Shown: positions 11,299 through 26,200, counted from the stretch's first letter. The stretch: DNA of 64,000 bases from Nereocystis luetkeana (GCA_031213475.1 JARUPZ010000005.1:2449732-2513731), one strand, 5' to 3'. Numbers and translations are program-made. The notes: generated by a model not told the origin, from the letters alone.

Positions 11299-14200
11299 TC
11301 AGCAGGCGCGAGATGTTCCCGTCTTCCCTCGGGAAGAGCCCACACCGCCGCCGCCACCGCTGCCTCCGCCGCTTGTCCCTTTACCATTGCCGGCATCGTC
11401 ATCACTGACGCCCACCACCAACGCTGACACATCCTTGGGCAGTCCAGCCTTCGCCAACTGCGCGGCGTTCAACGGCGCGGCGCGTAGTCGAACCTCGACG
11501 CAAGCAGCCCCCCCGTCATCGCCGTCGCTCAACCTCCCACCGCCGCGCACAAAGTGGCTCAAAACATCTCCGGCGCCGAGGGGGTGAGGCTTGCGCGTCC
11601 ACTTTTCCCTCCCCCGTCCTTGCTCTTCTAGACCATAATCCCCATCGTCGTCATCGCCCTCCTCGTCTTCCTTCCTCTTCTTCTCTTTCAGGTTCGAGCT
11701 TGACCCGTCCGTTCCTGGTAACGCTTCCATCTCTGATAACAGCGCGTCTGTTTCTAGCGAAGACGAGGAGAAGGAATCGGCCTTTCCCGCCAGAACGTCC
11801 GCATCCGCGTCCGCGTCGAACAGGAGGGGTCCGAGCTCTCGAGGCAGCCCGTGCTCCAGGCGGAACGGCACCGCGGTGGTCACTATCGCGCGAGGGGTGG
11901 ATTCGGCGCCGCCGTCGCCATCGCGATCGCGACAGTTTGCCGACGACTCGGCCCTGCGACCGCTGAAGGCAGTGCTCGGTGTAGGTTTACCTTGTCGGCT
12001 AGACTCTGCCTCACTCTCTCCGTCTCCAGTCGCAGTTCTTCGCCAATCGCTGGAGTTCGCAAGCAAAAAACAACAAAATATAAAAATGAGAACGGAATTG
12101 CCTACGTACAGAAATGGGAACGGCGGAGTGAAACGCTTCGCAGACAAATTGAGCACGAGAACGAGGAGGCGGACACGTTGCTATCTACGTATACATACTC
12201 GTACGGCAAGGGTGAGTATATACACGAAGCGACCATTTTTCGCTGAGGCTCTCCTCATTTGAGTAGCTCTACAGTAGGAAAAAATCAGGGCTGATCACGA
12301 GTCATGACCCGACCCACGCCTCGGGTCAGGTGGTCTTGAAAACCTCACGTGTCGGGTGTGGTCGAGTCAAGAGGGATTCTCCAGAAAGTCGAGCTCTCAT
12401 CGGTCGGATCGGGTCGGGTCGGGTCGGGTCGGGTCCGGGGGGGGCGGGGCGGGTTAGGGAACCCTACCGCAACCTTGACCCGACCCGTGAACAGCCCTGG
12501 AAAATAAGAAATTGCAGCCCGATGCGCAGTCAGTCCCCTTGATTGCCTGTGTCATACATAAGAAAGGAACGGTGTTCCAGCGATGAGGCATGTCTCATTG
12601 GGTAGTCCCTCAGTTTTCAGGAGCGTCGCCAGTCCCAGTGAGAAACATATTGCCTCCACCCCGAAAAAACTACGTATACACCTCGATCGCAGCATGCGTC
12701 AGTCCCTCAAGGTACAAGAGGTACACACGAAGCTCTAATTGTTTCCCGCTGAGAGGCTCGTCATTTAAGGAGGGAGGGATTCTCTATCTATACCCCCGCC
12801 AAAAACAACCCAACCCGACTTCTTCGTCTTCGAAACGAAAACAAGAAATGTGGACGAAAGTTCCCGACGAGACACCGTAGAAACAAACACCGTATGGATT
12901 ACGGCATTCAACTATTCCAATATTTTTGCCCCTAAAACGTACACACACACACACGTCGGATCCGGAAGAATTGGGTACGCACATAGCTCTTCACTTTTGG
13001 CAATGGTTGGACGTGTGCTGCAGCGGGAGAAATTCGTTCATTTTCTGAGGCTCCTCGCTTGATTGTAGTATAGGAGCTCTATGCCTCACCCAGGACCAAC
13101 TCTTGGTAAAACAGGTCGGCTTAACCCACGGGCTACGCAGCTGTAAAACGAACAAAATCGCGACACGAACGGGATGACACCGGGTAATTCCTGAGCTAAG
13201 GAGCTCCATGAGCAATAATTTAAAAAGTTCGGCCGAACAGTGGAGCTATCTGTATCGTAGTAGCACGCGTTGTTGATGCAACGGCTGATGAATGATTGCG
13301 CTGAAAAAATACACCTCCAATACCTACCGTGGCCCGGCTCAGCGAGTAGCTGCGAAGCCCACTTCAGGGGTAGCCTTTTCAGGACTGAAACCCCGTTTGG
13401 GAGCGGCATTTTAGCCCTTTTACCCATCTCGGTATGCTCCACATCCACATCATAGCAGGAGACAACTTGCTGCGGGACTACCGCCCCACGATTTGTAAAA
13501 AAACATTCCTGACAGTCCTTTGTTTTCCTGGGAGACGCAGGGGGGGGGGGGGGGGGGAAGCGTTGTTCCCCTGTTGAACAGTTTTTTTCTCCCCCTGAAC
13601 GATTAATGCTGCGTGAAAAATCTTCCTACTACTGTATTTGTTTTTTTTCTCTGATAAACTTTTGGCGCATTTAGGATATTTTCCGTGATTTTAGACGAAT
13701 GCAACGAGAAAGCCAGGGGGGGGCGGAAACACAACCAAAAACTATTCGGTAAGAACAACCCCGAATGAACCTAACGTTCGTCAGACAGAGGTTCTCACGA
13801 GATCAAACCGCCGGCTCACCTCTCCGGCATTCGACCGCCCGCGCGAACGAACACGTCGAACGCTATCGAATCGAATCCCAACTCCACCGAATCGTCTCTG
13901 CGTGCGATCTCCGCGGCGTCCACTTTCCAGCAGCCTCTCGACGCGAGACTCGACAGATATCCCCACGAGCAGCCGCCGCCGGGCTCCTCTTCCTTCTTCT
14001 CCTCCTCTTCACTTGCGCCGCTTCGGCCGCTGGCGGGATCTGCAGCCACACCGGCGGCGGCGTTAGCGGCGGCGCCAACGAGAAGGGGTTGCGACCACGC
14101 ACCGTCCCCACGCCCGTCTTTTCCGCGACCCCGAACCTCACCGCTGTCGCCACCGCTGCCAGTTGAAGTGGCGGCGGCGGCAGCTGTGGTAGTGAATGGG

Positions 14201-17200
14201 GTGTTGTCATTGGAGGCGTTCGTGTTTTCAGCAGACAAGACTGCAGTACACTCTTCGGCAAGTGTCGTCGTCCTCGTCGGCAATACGCTAGCGGCGAACA
14301 TAGCCTTGAGGAGGTCGGAGTTCTCGAGGAAGGGTTCGAGGACTCCTCGCAGGACCTGGCTCCTGCTTTCTAAGGTCACCTTTTTCGTTTTCGGTTTTTG
14401 GTTTTTGGTTCCGCGGCGGGGGAGGAGAGGGGGGGGGGGGGGGGGGTGTACCCGTGTCATGCATGGCCGTAGTCGCATGGCCATAGGCCCTCACGCCCCT
14501 AGAATGCCGGGATGAATTAGCACGTCGGGTTTGCATTGACCAGGGGAGGGGTGACTGACTGTCATTTCTTGACGATGAATAAGACGCCGTTTTGGTGAAT
14601 GTCAGCCGCGGCATGTGTTTTCGCTTTGGGCACGTGCTACGGCAGGTATTGAGGGTGTCGTATGTACTGCAGCACCTATTTTAGCCTTCTGAGGCTCCTC
14701 ATTTGAGGAACCTCAAACTATTAATATGTTACCCAGGATCTGTTTTGTTTTTTCCACAGTAGTAAGCAGAAACATGCATCTATACGCCTAGAAACAGACC
14801 GGACCACATGCATGCCACTCGTACGGCGCAAGGACTGAATGCATAAAAATCAATTATCCGAATGTGAATCATAAAACAAAATGTTTGTATTTTGTAGGAG
14901 ACGATATATATATATCTATCTATATCGTTTTTAGTATAAGACGACATTTCCAGTACGCGCACACACATACCAGGTTTTCCCAATAGATGAACGGCGATGC
15001 CTGAGATACGGCCACCAGTTTGCCGCGATGAGCGAAGGCGATGAACCTCCGGGAGGCATCCAGCCACGAAGGGAGAGACTGAATCTGTGTGTCCTCGACC
15101 GGTGTTTTTTTGGCGAAAAATCGGAGATTTGTCACCGGCAAGGACAATATAGGAAAAATTGAGCCGTCCGCCGCCACAAACCACAACGGCGTGGGTAGAA
15201 ATGCTAGAGTCAGATTCGGCGACGACGACGTCGATGCAGCGTACGAGTTCAGCTTTAGCTCGCAGCAGGAGCAGGGGACCACGACAAAAAAAAAAGAGAA
15301 AAACGACAGCACACTCTTTTTGAAAGGTCAAGATGAAAACCAAGCCCGGTGGGGAATGTATTTATTTCTGGAAGAATTTACGCACAGCGTTTTTATATTT
15401 CAGTTTTTATTTCAGTTTTTATGCATTTTTTACTTGTGGTTTCAGTGTACCTCCCCCTGTCTGGGTCTTGAAAATGGGTAGTGCGGGCGTCGAATTGTCT
15501 TTCACTCGCCTCCCCATCAGAAGCGGGGATTGGTGGGTGGGTTCCTTCCGATGTTTGAGGTCTTCGGGCTTACCGCGACGGTCGGACTTCGCTTGTAGTC
15601 AGCTGCTTCAGGGTTCTACTGTACTTACCCCGACGTCCCACTATGTCTATTTTTTTTGTTCCCCTCTTGTTGAGGGCTATTGTTTTTCACTACCACCCCT
15701 TGTGCCCATCTATGTATGATAGCCGGCAGAACGTTAGGGAACGCTGAAAAGTGCATGGACTACCCATGCCCAGTACGTGAAGGAATCTTTCACGAGGATT
15801 GACTGGGGGGACGAGGGCAACGCCCTTGACGTTGACGCTGCAATGGTTTCGCGTCTTCGGTACGGTTCACCGAGGCCTGTCTTATGGTTGTTTATTGTTG
15901 GAAGTTACTACAGCCAGCTTTGGTCCCCCCCTCGATAAGGAATGCATATCCTTCATGAGGTAATACAAAACCCCTACCTGTGATACGCGCGATGGAAGCA
16001 TCACATGCAGCTCGCAAATATGAGTTTCGACACGAAACGTTATGTTCGATTTCACGGGTGATGTTTTTCTTTTTTATACTGTATTTTGTTTTGGGCTGCA
16101 GTCGAATGCGTCATTTCTGCACAGTAATGCCGGCAAATGAGGGGCCTGTGATATAACGGGGACTTCGAAATTGAACAGTCTAAAGTTCGTTCGCAGGGGA
16201 ATCGAGAGCTCCGACGGATAGCGAGGAGATGTACACCGACACCACTTGAAGAAGCTCATATTGTGGGAAAGGCCCAAGCTCTTAGTCTTATGTGTCAAGT
16301 TCTTATTCTTATTTTTGTCCTTTTCGATGTTCCGTTTGCCATCCGACAATGTTGCAGCATGAGCTTCAATGTTGATCTCTCATGAACCTTCAATAAAAAC
16401 TAAAGAAGAAGAAAAAAATGTTTTTGTACGAAGTATCAGGCAGGGCGTGTCCCGCACTATCTACAATCCATTTCAGAATAAACAAACAATGCTTTTATCA
16501 GCCAACTTTCGGGGCCACAGTACGAGCCAAAACCCAATAGCTCCCGGTATCATTTTTCAGTGCTGTCGCGTGCGTGCTGCACGCACGTGGACCTCGCCTG
16601 CGGCAACTGCACGTGTACCTATTTTTTCGGCAAGACGAAAACAAGTCGCGTGACGCCCATTTCGGTTCAATGACTCTCACCCCGATGCAAAACGGGGATG
16701 TACCCGACCTCGCCCACGCGGCCTTGTTGCGACCCAAGCGCGCTGTTTCGCGAATTGCAACGACCGCCCGCTTCCGCTGGAGGAGGGAGGCCACAGCCGC
16801 GAAGGCGTTTTTATGCAGGGAGGCTTCCAGAGCTCTCTGCTCGAGTTCACGAAAAAAAGCGAAGGAAGGGCTTGTGAGGTGCAATTACAGCCCTCTTCTA
16901 GTGGTGATACGCACCAACTATGACAGTTGTTGTGCGACAGCACAGCATGTCAGTCATGAGAGTACCGTATACCGGTGTAGTTACAGGGTCATGGAAGGAG
17001 AAGGGAAGGAGCTGCTGTAGAATAGCAAATGAGAAGGCTGTGAGTCGTGAGAATTTTACGACTAATAAGTACCTGGTAGTCGCTAGTTGGCGAAGCCGAT
17101 TTGGTGACTATGGTCGGCTTGCTGACTAAAGTTAAAGCGAGCCAAATAAAAGCCTCCCTTCCGGGCGAGGGGGGGCAGCTGGAAGCACCCGCGGAGGCCC

Positions 17201-20200
17201 CGCCGGAGGCGAGAATTTCGATATTTGGCTTAAGATGCATTGTTACTGGGGACAATAGTAAATAGGACCGTCGGTACACACTAAAACTTTTATATTTACC
17301 TATTTTTACTACCAGTATTTGGTCCTATTTACTACTGTATGGTCCCCCGTATTAAAAAGCGCAATAAATATGGCCTAGATTCACGCGAGTTTCAACACAA
17401 AAAACAAAAAAACAAGCGGCTTCGGTTTCACATAGGAAAAGTGAATAAAACGAGGAGTGCGGCATAAGTACATAGTTATCTACCCCGGACTAGATTACTG
17501 TGACGGCACTCGGTTCAGTCGCAATTAATATCACCTAACGGGGATACGAGCGAACCAGCAAGCTCATGGCCAAGCAACGTACAGCCTTCAAAGATTAAAC
17601 GGCAGCGGTGCATCCAATAATCCCCAGAAGAAAAGGTCTTGGATCCCTCGTTGATGTTATTCGTCTTCTGATGCTTCTCCTAACCTCGAGCCAAACGCGC
17701 ACGACGGTAGGCCGTAAACCACCTATCACCTATCACCACATCTCATAGTATAGCACTCCGCCACACCGGCACACAGCTGCTGTATCGTCCTGCCTGTGGC
17801 GCAGCTCTTGGTTGTCTATGAGCGCTTAGCGCGCTGCGGCCGTGCTACGCAGCCTTGCAGAACTAAAAAAGAAGGTGCAACATAACATTGTTAAAGCAGC
17901 GAATGCACGTGCAACAGGATCTCCGCCCTCAGCGCTGGCATCGGGTGCGCCAGAGCTGCCGCCGTCGGCACCGTCGAGAGAGATGGGTCGTTCCGCCACG
18001 TGTGCGTGCGGGTATGCATGTGGATCTCCCGCCGAGCGCCGCAGCGTCACAAAGCATGAAGGGGTCCGCAGCCCGCAGCTAATAACGTTGAATAGCTATG
18101 CCCCGTGTTTTTTTGTCACTGAGAAAGTTTATGAGTGATCAACGCTGAAGCTACTGTAGTGGCCCAATAGGCTATTGCAGTCCAATATTCTACTGCAGGC
18201 CAATATGTTCGTTTTTTTGCTTCGGTTTCCCTTGGTTACATATACGGGGAGGGCGGTGGGCTCAGCCGCTGTCTGATGGAGGGGACAGAAGCAGGGGCGT
18301 TGTGGTTCGGGAGGATTTTCGTGCGTCTACCGATTTGGGATATATGCCGTTCACTTTTCTCTCCTCGCCTTCTGTTTTGTTTCTCCCTCGTTTCTTGGGA
18401 TTGACACACGTTGCACATCGTCGGATGACGTTTTTTTCCGTGACAGACATATCGATACAAGTTAGTGATGGTGCGGAAACTAAATAGCATATATCCCTGC
18501 GACCCCCGACCCCCGTTCGGCACATACCATTATATTCACGACAGACTACCAGGTACGACACAACGCCAAATAAATACGTTTTTCGTGAAGGCATTGATTA
18601 GTCTCCACCTGCATAGTGTTCCGCTCCGTGGCCGCACCCATCTCGGCCCTTTTCTTCATCACCTACCTGCTCAAAAGCAGCCAGGTTATCGTTAGTCGTC
18701 GGAACCGCGCCTGGAGAGTCCTTCTTCTCGCGTTTTTGCCGCCCGCGGGGCTCTCGGCCGCTTGTTGGCGAGGGCTCAGGCCTCCCTCCCTCCCCCCTGC
18801 CGCCGGCGGGAGAATTGGATCTAGGGGACTTTCCGTGCCTTCTGCTGTCGTGCGCCGCCCGTATCGCTGCGGCCTCCTCTTTCTCGCGCCGCTACGTGTC
18901 GAAGCATTTTATTGGGCGAGCGAGCGATTTTTTTGTCGACTTGATTTTGGTATGGTTTGGTTTGATTTGATGCGGTGCGAGGCAACGCGGTGCGGTGAGG
19001 TGCGGCGCGAGGCGGTGCGATGCAGTTTCGCGCCGAACACTCCGCTTCGAGCTTTGGCAAAGGGCCTGCCCGGTGGCTTTTAGGCACGACTACTCTTTTC
19101 GGATCTGGTTGGTTTCGGGTAGATGCTGCAGTTAGTTAGAGCTGGCCGGCACCTCCAGAGCACGAGTATACGAAGTGTGGTATAAAAGATCCGGCGTGAC
19201 ACTCACTTGATTTCGGCTATCGGTTTCACTTATCCCTCGTATTCAAGCACGCAACGCTGGCCTGCAGGAGGAGGAGTGTGCCCTAGCGTTGGTGCCAGTA
19301 TAGCCTGGGAACATTTGCCCACCTCGGACAGACCACCGATTCTCACAGATCATGATCTAAATCCTTCAAGGCAGATCTTGTACAATATACAGTGGCCTTA
19401 TCAACGTGTTTCCTGGGTTGGATCTGTACGTTGCAAGATCCTGCACAACCCCTCACAACGGCAGGTGGGGGGATAGATGATCTAGATAATGATATATCTG
19501 TATGTGATATATCTGTTGATGATTCATCTGTAGATGATCTATCTATAGACGATCTATCTGTAGATGATTCATCTGTAGATGATATATCTGTAGACGATAT
19601 ATCTGTAGATGATTCGTCTGCAGATGATCTATCTGTAGATAGTCTATCTATAGTTGATTCATCTGCAGATGATATATCTGTGGATGATCTATCTGTAGGT
19701 GATATATCTGTAGATGATCTGCCCTAGGTGTGGATACTTGGACAGTAGCAACCGGCTGATGTGTCCTGTCCTTCGTGAGAGTGTCGCCAACAACTATTCC
19801 TGGTAACATTGCTCCCACCGTTCGACGCGAACCGACGAGGGAAGAAAGTGATGAATGAAATATTTTCGCGATAAAAATACAAGGCGCGCAAGTTTCAGTG
19901 GGGGGGAGGGGGGGAAGAGATAAGAGACTGCTACGTGACCCCGGTTCTGAGGTACGAATCTTAGTATGATAGGGGGGAGGGGTAGGAGAAAGAAGAGCGA
20001 AGGTAATATATGGGATGGAGCAAATACATATAAAAAAATATACCATGGGGATTGCGGAACGAGAGGATAAGGTAAACTGCCGGCGAGGTTGCTGCTTGAC
20101 TTCTTCCTTGTAACGAGGGGGGACGCGCGATGAGTTGCGCCCGTTCAAGTTTATGTCTCACCCGCGTCAAAGAGTCACTCTTCGTCACAGCGCGGTGAGC

Positions 20201-23200
20201 AGCTACACAACCCGCACCTCGGACAGATCCTACAGATCCTACAGATCATACAGATCATGATCTATCTACCTAGCTGATCTAGTTCCTCACCTGCCGTTGT
20301 GAGAGGTTGTGCGGAATCTGCATGGTACGGATCCAACCCAGGAAAAATGTGTACAGTAGATCATGCAGACTATACTGCTCTCACCCGGCAACATGAGCTA
20401 GGTCACGCAAGACCGGGTATAGATGATCTGCCATGAAAGCTCTAGATCATCAAGCAGGAATCGATGATGATCTGTCAATGATCTGTCGGGGGTGTGAAAC
20501 TATACAGCAGAAAAGGTGGGTACCTTGCCTCGCCTCCACTCTTTCGTGGAGTTGCATGGTGGAAGGAAGCGTTCCACACGCCGTAAAGGTCATCTAAAGA
20601 TCATTGATCCTGGATAGTGGTATTTTCAACGAGGGGACACGCATGCGTTGCGACCAAATTTCGAAGCATAGGCACCCGCGTCCAAGAGACAATCTAGACG
20701 ACAGTGTGACGTGCAGCAACCCAATCCAGCAAAGAGGTGTATACTCTGGTTCATATGATAGAAGCCGCGGCGTAATTCCACAATGTATGTACCAGGTACA
20801 GTTTTCCAACCAACTTTGGTGCCGTATGCGGCTCTTTACTATCAAAAAGACGGTCCGTCTATTATATATATCTAAAGTTGGTTCAGCAACCTGGAGACGG
20901 GAAAGTAACTCCCCGCGGACAAAACAGGAGATGGCCGGGCACATCCCCGGGCTATAGATAATTCCACAAAATATGGACCATTATCATGTTTGACGCAAAA
21001 ATGCGGCTGGTTGGCTCGAATGAAGAGACAGGGTAGCATGGTACGTATCTCGCCTTTGTCTCGGCCCGACGCCATGCTGCCAAAGTCTCGGCCGACACAG
21101 CATCTCGCTCCCCGTCGCCGGGCTGCCCTCCTCGAGGGTGCAAAACCCTGAGAGAGAAACCGGGGGACGCCCTGTGCTGCCCCCCCCCCCCCCCCGCCCC
21201 CAAGAACAACGTGCGGCGGAAAACGAAGCAAACGGGAGGTTGGTTGCCGTTGCGACGTCGAACATCCACACCTCGAACAGACGAGATAGTTCATTCTCAC
21301 AGGTCACGATCCAGATCTTTCAGAGGGTATATAGATCCCTGATCTGCATGATCTGTAAGATCATGCTGCAGGGTGAGAACCGTATAATCTGCTCAACCTC
21401 ACACATTTTCTCTGGGTTGGACCGGTGGTATGCAGATCCTGCCTAACGTCTCACAATGGCAGGTGAGGATCTACATGATCTAGATAGATAGATCATGATC
21501 TGTCTCGAGATGTGCAGCAGTACGACTACGACGCAAACGCTTTACTTTGCTGTGTGTCTCACTTCTTCATCCCGATACAGTCGACGGCCGCGCCCTCGAG
21601 GCATCCCGTTGCTCGCTCGACCGACTTGACCACCTCGGCAAGCGCGAGCAGCCGCTCGGCACGAGCGTCGCGCTTTCTCAGGCGCTCTGTCGATCGAAAG
21701 TGGTGCGAAGCAGGTAAGTGCAGCATTGGGGTAATACCGCTCGGACACCTCTCATCCTTCGGCCGACCTTTCTGATCTTCGAGCGAAAGGGTGTGCGAAA
21801 GCTCTGTATTGGCGCAATTTCCATAACATCGGAGATATCACAATGTACAGTAGACAATCCGTGCATAGATCCTGCATCTGCCGCTCTAATTCGCTGTGCA
21901 GGGTCTGCACAGGACAAACGTAACCAAGGAAAACACACGTTAAGAGATATCATGCCGATCATAGGGCTGCCACTCGGCAACATTTGTTTACACAGTGCCG
22001 TACAAATATAGTCACGAATCTGTCTGCCCTGCTGAAAGAGCTAGATCGTGAAGAGAGAAAAACCGATCGATCTGTCTGATCTTCCTGGTGGGTGCACCCC
22101 TCTGACCCTCGAGCAAAGAGTTTTGCAAACGCCTATCTTGATCAAAAGGAATCACACCTTTCTGGCCGTCGAGCAAAGAGTTCGCGAAGGCCAGCCGGGC
22201 CTCCCTTTTCCTCCCCTCCGTCTTCACTCTCCTCGTCGCAGCCCGCGGGCTCGGCAGAGCTTCGTTTTTCAGTAACGCGGGAGGGTACCATGACCTAAAA
22301 AACGTCTTCCCGCCGCCGCCGCTGCCCCCGCCGCCTGCTCTGCACGACAACCTCGATTCGCTGTCGCGTTCTCTCGTGTTATTACCCAGGGCAGCTCCGA
22401 CTACCGAGTGGTAGCGCCAGACGTACTGCCACGCTCCGGAAGCCTGGTCTAGCTCTCGACGACAGCCGCCTCGCAGGAGGAGGACACGGGCGCGGCGGCG
22501 AGCCAACCAGCCCCTCGCGATGGCTTGCAACTTTATCTTTTGCAAGGGGTTTCAAGCGACCACACGTTCGGCGGGAGGGGGGCATCGGGGTACGGGATTA
22601 TCCAAAGGAGGAGGAGGAGGCGTGTGTGCTTGGCGCTGTACCGTGCACACAAGACGGAAGATGACACACATCGCCATGGATGAAGTTGAAAGGTGGGCTT
22701 TCTCGACTACGGGAAAGGAGGGACCTACTGCTGTAGTGTAAACACCGACCGACCGACGCGTCCTTGAGAACATCTCGACTCGACATCTTTCCAAACGCCA
22801 CCATTTTGGTTGTGTGCTCCCCCCGCAAGCACGTGTTGGAGAAAGCTGGCTCTGAAACTCGTCGCCTGGGAGTTGTGCCATACTGATAATAGTATACAGT
22901 AGTTGCCAGAACACTACCGTACGTCCGCAGACCGGCGGCAAGTAGGGAGGCGGCGAGGTGACGGAACATGTGCGGGCGATTTTATGTTTTTTAAGGTTTC
23001 GTCGGAGACGCTGTTCTCTCTCGTTATGAAACGGTAGCATTCTATATACATGGATACATGCACCGACTGCCTTTCGCTACTGTAGTCGTTGTATCTGCCT
23101 TCTGTTCTTCGACCAGTCTAAAAAGTCTAAATTTCAACCGCTGGCGGGCGTTTTTCGTTCCTTTCCAGCTGCACGAAACGTCATCGATTGTTACCTTGCC

Positions 23201-26200
23201 TCACCCCAAGGATTAACGCCTACGAATGCGCGACAAAAAAATGAAGGCACGTACCGGGGGGGGAGAAGGGACGACACCTGTGACCACGGCTTGTCCAGAA
23301 GAAGACCGCTGAGGGTACAACCTCCTATGAGTTAATCTGGAAATTGAAAGCGACGATGGAAAAAAAAGAGGAAAACATTGTGCAGCACACGTATGCCGAT
23401 GCTACGTATGTCAGTTACAGACCACCCGAAAGACTCCTGATTCACCATAAGAACTCCAGTCCGGAGGCTATCACGCCGGTTGGCGAAGGCCACCTCTGCC
23501 GTTGCCTCGTGGACGATTCCGAGAGCTTTTTGAGCTCGTGTTCCGGAATATTGTTCACAATGTACCTGTTCGAAGTAGTTTCGGGGGATAGCGAGCGGTT
23601 TCATTTGTGCCTGCACCTATGCACGGTTAAGGTGGTGCGTCAAAGTGATAATATTTTCGCAGCGGCAACAACGACAGCAGCAACAACAGCAACAACAGCA
23701 ACAACCAAACAGAAGCAACAACAGCAGCAACAGCAACAACAACAGCGACAACAACAACAACAACAACAACAACGACAACGACAAGAGCAACAACAATAGC
23801 AGCAGCACAGACGTCGCTACTGCCACATAACGTGTGATTTAGATCAAGCCTGCCTCTGCAAGCTGGGGAGCCCGTTACTCTGCAGTGGTACGGTGACTAC
23901 ATCACTGCCTGGTACTGGTACCTGTATACATCAAAGACGCACGTGGGGGGTTGCACAGGGTGTGAAGCCGCTGCCCACCTACTGCTGTTCGCTTGGGTAG
24001 CCCTTACGATATCTTCGGTAGATTTATAGATACAGCTTCCTGGAAACTAGTTGGATATCCACTTTAGTAGGCGTGAAACATTTAGGAACCACTCTTTCCC
24101 CGTTGTCCGGCGTGGCGACGCTCTGACACGCATTGATACGATATCAAACCGTAGGTTCGTCTACCAAGAGGCCCTTACGTTATCTAGTAGATGTATAGCT
24201 TCCTTGAAACAAAAACTGGAGAGGTACTACAATTTAAGCGAGTGACACTTTTGAAAACACTGTCTCCCCGTCGTTCGGCTTGGCGACATTCCGACACGGC
24301 ATGGCATGTCATGGCATGGCATGAAACCGCCGGTTCGCCTCTTATAGCGGTCGTCTCGAAGCCTACACCCACACGGGGAGAACTCCTCAATCAGAGGCGG
24401 CGACGTTCGTCTTCGACTGCCACTTCTCAATCCGAGGCCGGCAACAGTCTTCGACTGCGCGGAGACGATGGAGGGGCGGCTCTTGATGTCTATGCCTGCT
24501 ATTAATAGACAAAACTCGACGCGTCTGGGGCGCCCTCGCTCAACCATTTTTTATGTTTTTTTTTGTCGACACGTGCTAAGGTAGGGGTGCCACGTTTTTT
24601 TTTTTTCTTTCTTTTTAACCCCTTTTAGGACTGCACTCTCCCGTTGTGGAGACGAAAACGCTCGGAACAATTAGACTCAGATTTATTTTTCTAAAAGGGT
24701 TGACCCGGTGACTACTGCAACTACCCAATGTTGTTATTATTGCTGTTGTTGTTGTCGGTATCCCCGTAGTGTTTAAGAATACCATTCGTTACACCCCACA
24801 CCTACAGCGGCTATTACGGGGGATCATAGTAAATAGGACCAAATATTTTTCGTAAAAACTGGTAAATATATAGGTTTTATGTATACCATAGGTCCTATTT
24901 ACTATGTTCCCCCGTAATAATAGGCCATTGGATTGTCCGTCGGGATAAGCATGCAGTTCGGTTAAAAAAACAACGTTTTTTCTGTGACTTACTATTAATC
25001 ATAGTATTGACCTCCTCAAGCTAGGAGCTTTCTTATATCTGAGGTGCCACCCCGATGTATCACCGTATCTAGCACGCATCTTGGACAAGAGCGCCACACA
25101 AGGAAACCCTCGCGGTGAACTCTTCCGGCCGAGATCGCCCCGCGCTCCAAGGCTGTCTGTCTATGGTCGCCAAACTTCTTCGTGGGCGAGGAGAAGATTC
25201 GTGTTGTCTCCCGTTGGGCGGAACGATCTTATGTTGTGCTTCTGCATGTCAAAAGGGAAACACGCAATCCGTTGTCAAAAACACGGCGCATGAGGAACCT
25301 CCGGCGAATTTCCGGCCGACGTTGTCCCATGCTCCACGGCTGTCCATTTTGTGGTCACCATGTTTCTCCGTGGTCGAGGAAGGATCTCTTTGTGGTCTTC
25401 CATGAGACCCAACGATCTGATTTGACCCGACGGTCAACGGTCTTGAAAACGAACTTGGCTCTCCGTACGCATGTCACGCGGGAAATGAACGGCGCATGCT
25501 TCGGTCGCCCTCGCAGTATCTACGATCTCAAAATGCGGTGACCTCAAGTCTTCGAGCATTCGCTTCAACTCACCTCTTCGGTGAGCTCCATGACAGCCTC
25601 GGCCCCAAGAGCAGATACGGTTATCATTACGCCTGGGACAAGCTTGGGCCGAGAGTCCCCCACCCCGCCCATGCTCACCCCCCCACGGGCGAATGTATCA
25701 TCCCTGATGCGGCTTCTCCCTGATTTTCCCTTCGCTCCGTCCCGACCAGCTCCTCGGGCTCCGTCGCGGTCGACGTGGTCGGCGTTCACCAACTCTCGCG
25801 CCTGCGCCTTACTCGGTGGGGGGCCCTGCGAGCGGAAGGTTGTCCTAACGTTTGCAGCACAGATTTTAGTATATTTTCTAAAAGTCTACTTTAAGAAATC
25901 CGTCAGTTGTGATTTCTCCCGATCAGTCGGTACTCAACTTTGCAACCTGCTTGATGTTTTTTTTTGCACATCTGGTATCTTCCTGTACAGAGCAGTTGTG
26001 TGTCCCTTTGGGCGGAATCATTCGAGTGAGATTAATCAGGTATTCGTACGTTTAGGCCTGAGCTGGCCGCATGGGGTACAGTAGTCGTGAGGTGCTCGAA
26101 ACCCCTGTTTCTTTTTCGGTAGGTATGCTATCACACCAATGTACGAGTATATGTCTTGGATGCGGCTGTCACTTGCACCACTTGCTTCTGTTGAGTGTGT

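Noticed and set aside
19392-19727. 111-residue Asp/Ser-rich + frame
   Set aside because: It is a 15-bp minisatellite inside an M3 element.
22012-22385. C-terminal part of the long - strand frame that contains the IQ motif
   Set aside because: A G/GTAATA donor at 22386 joins in phase to a helical exon at 21686; the sequence beyond is repetitive (NSLLDGQ/NSLLEGQ).
23332-23616. 94-residue - strand frame (RAQKALGIVHEATAEVAFANRR...)
   Set aside because: It lies in an intron of the - strand gene and has no splice sites in the required phase; kept only as a possible relic.
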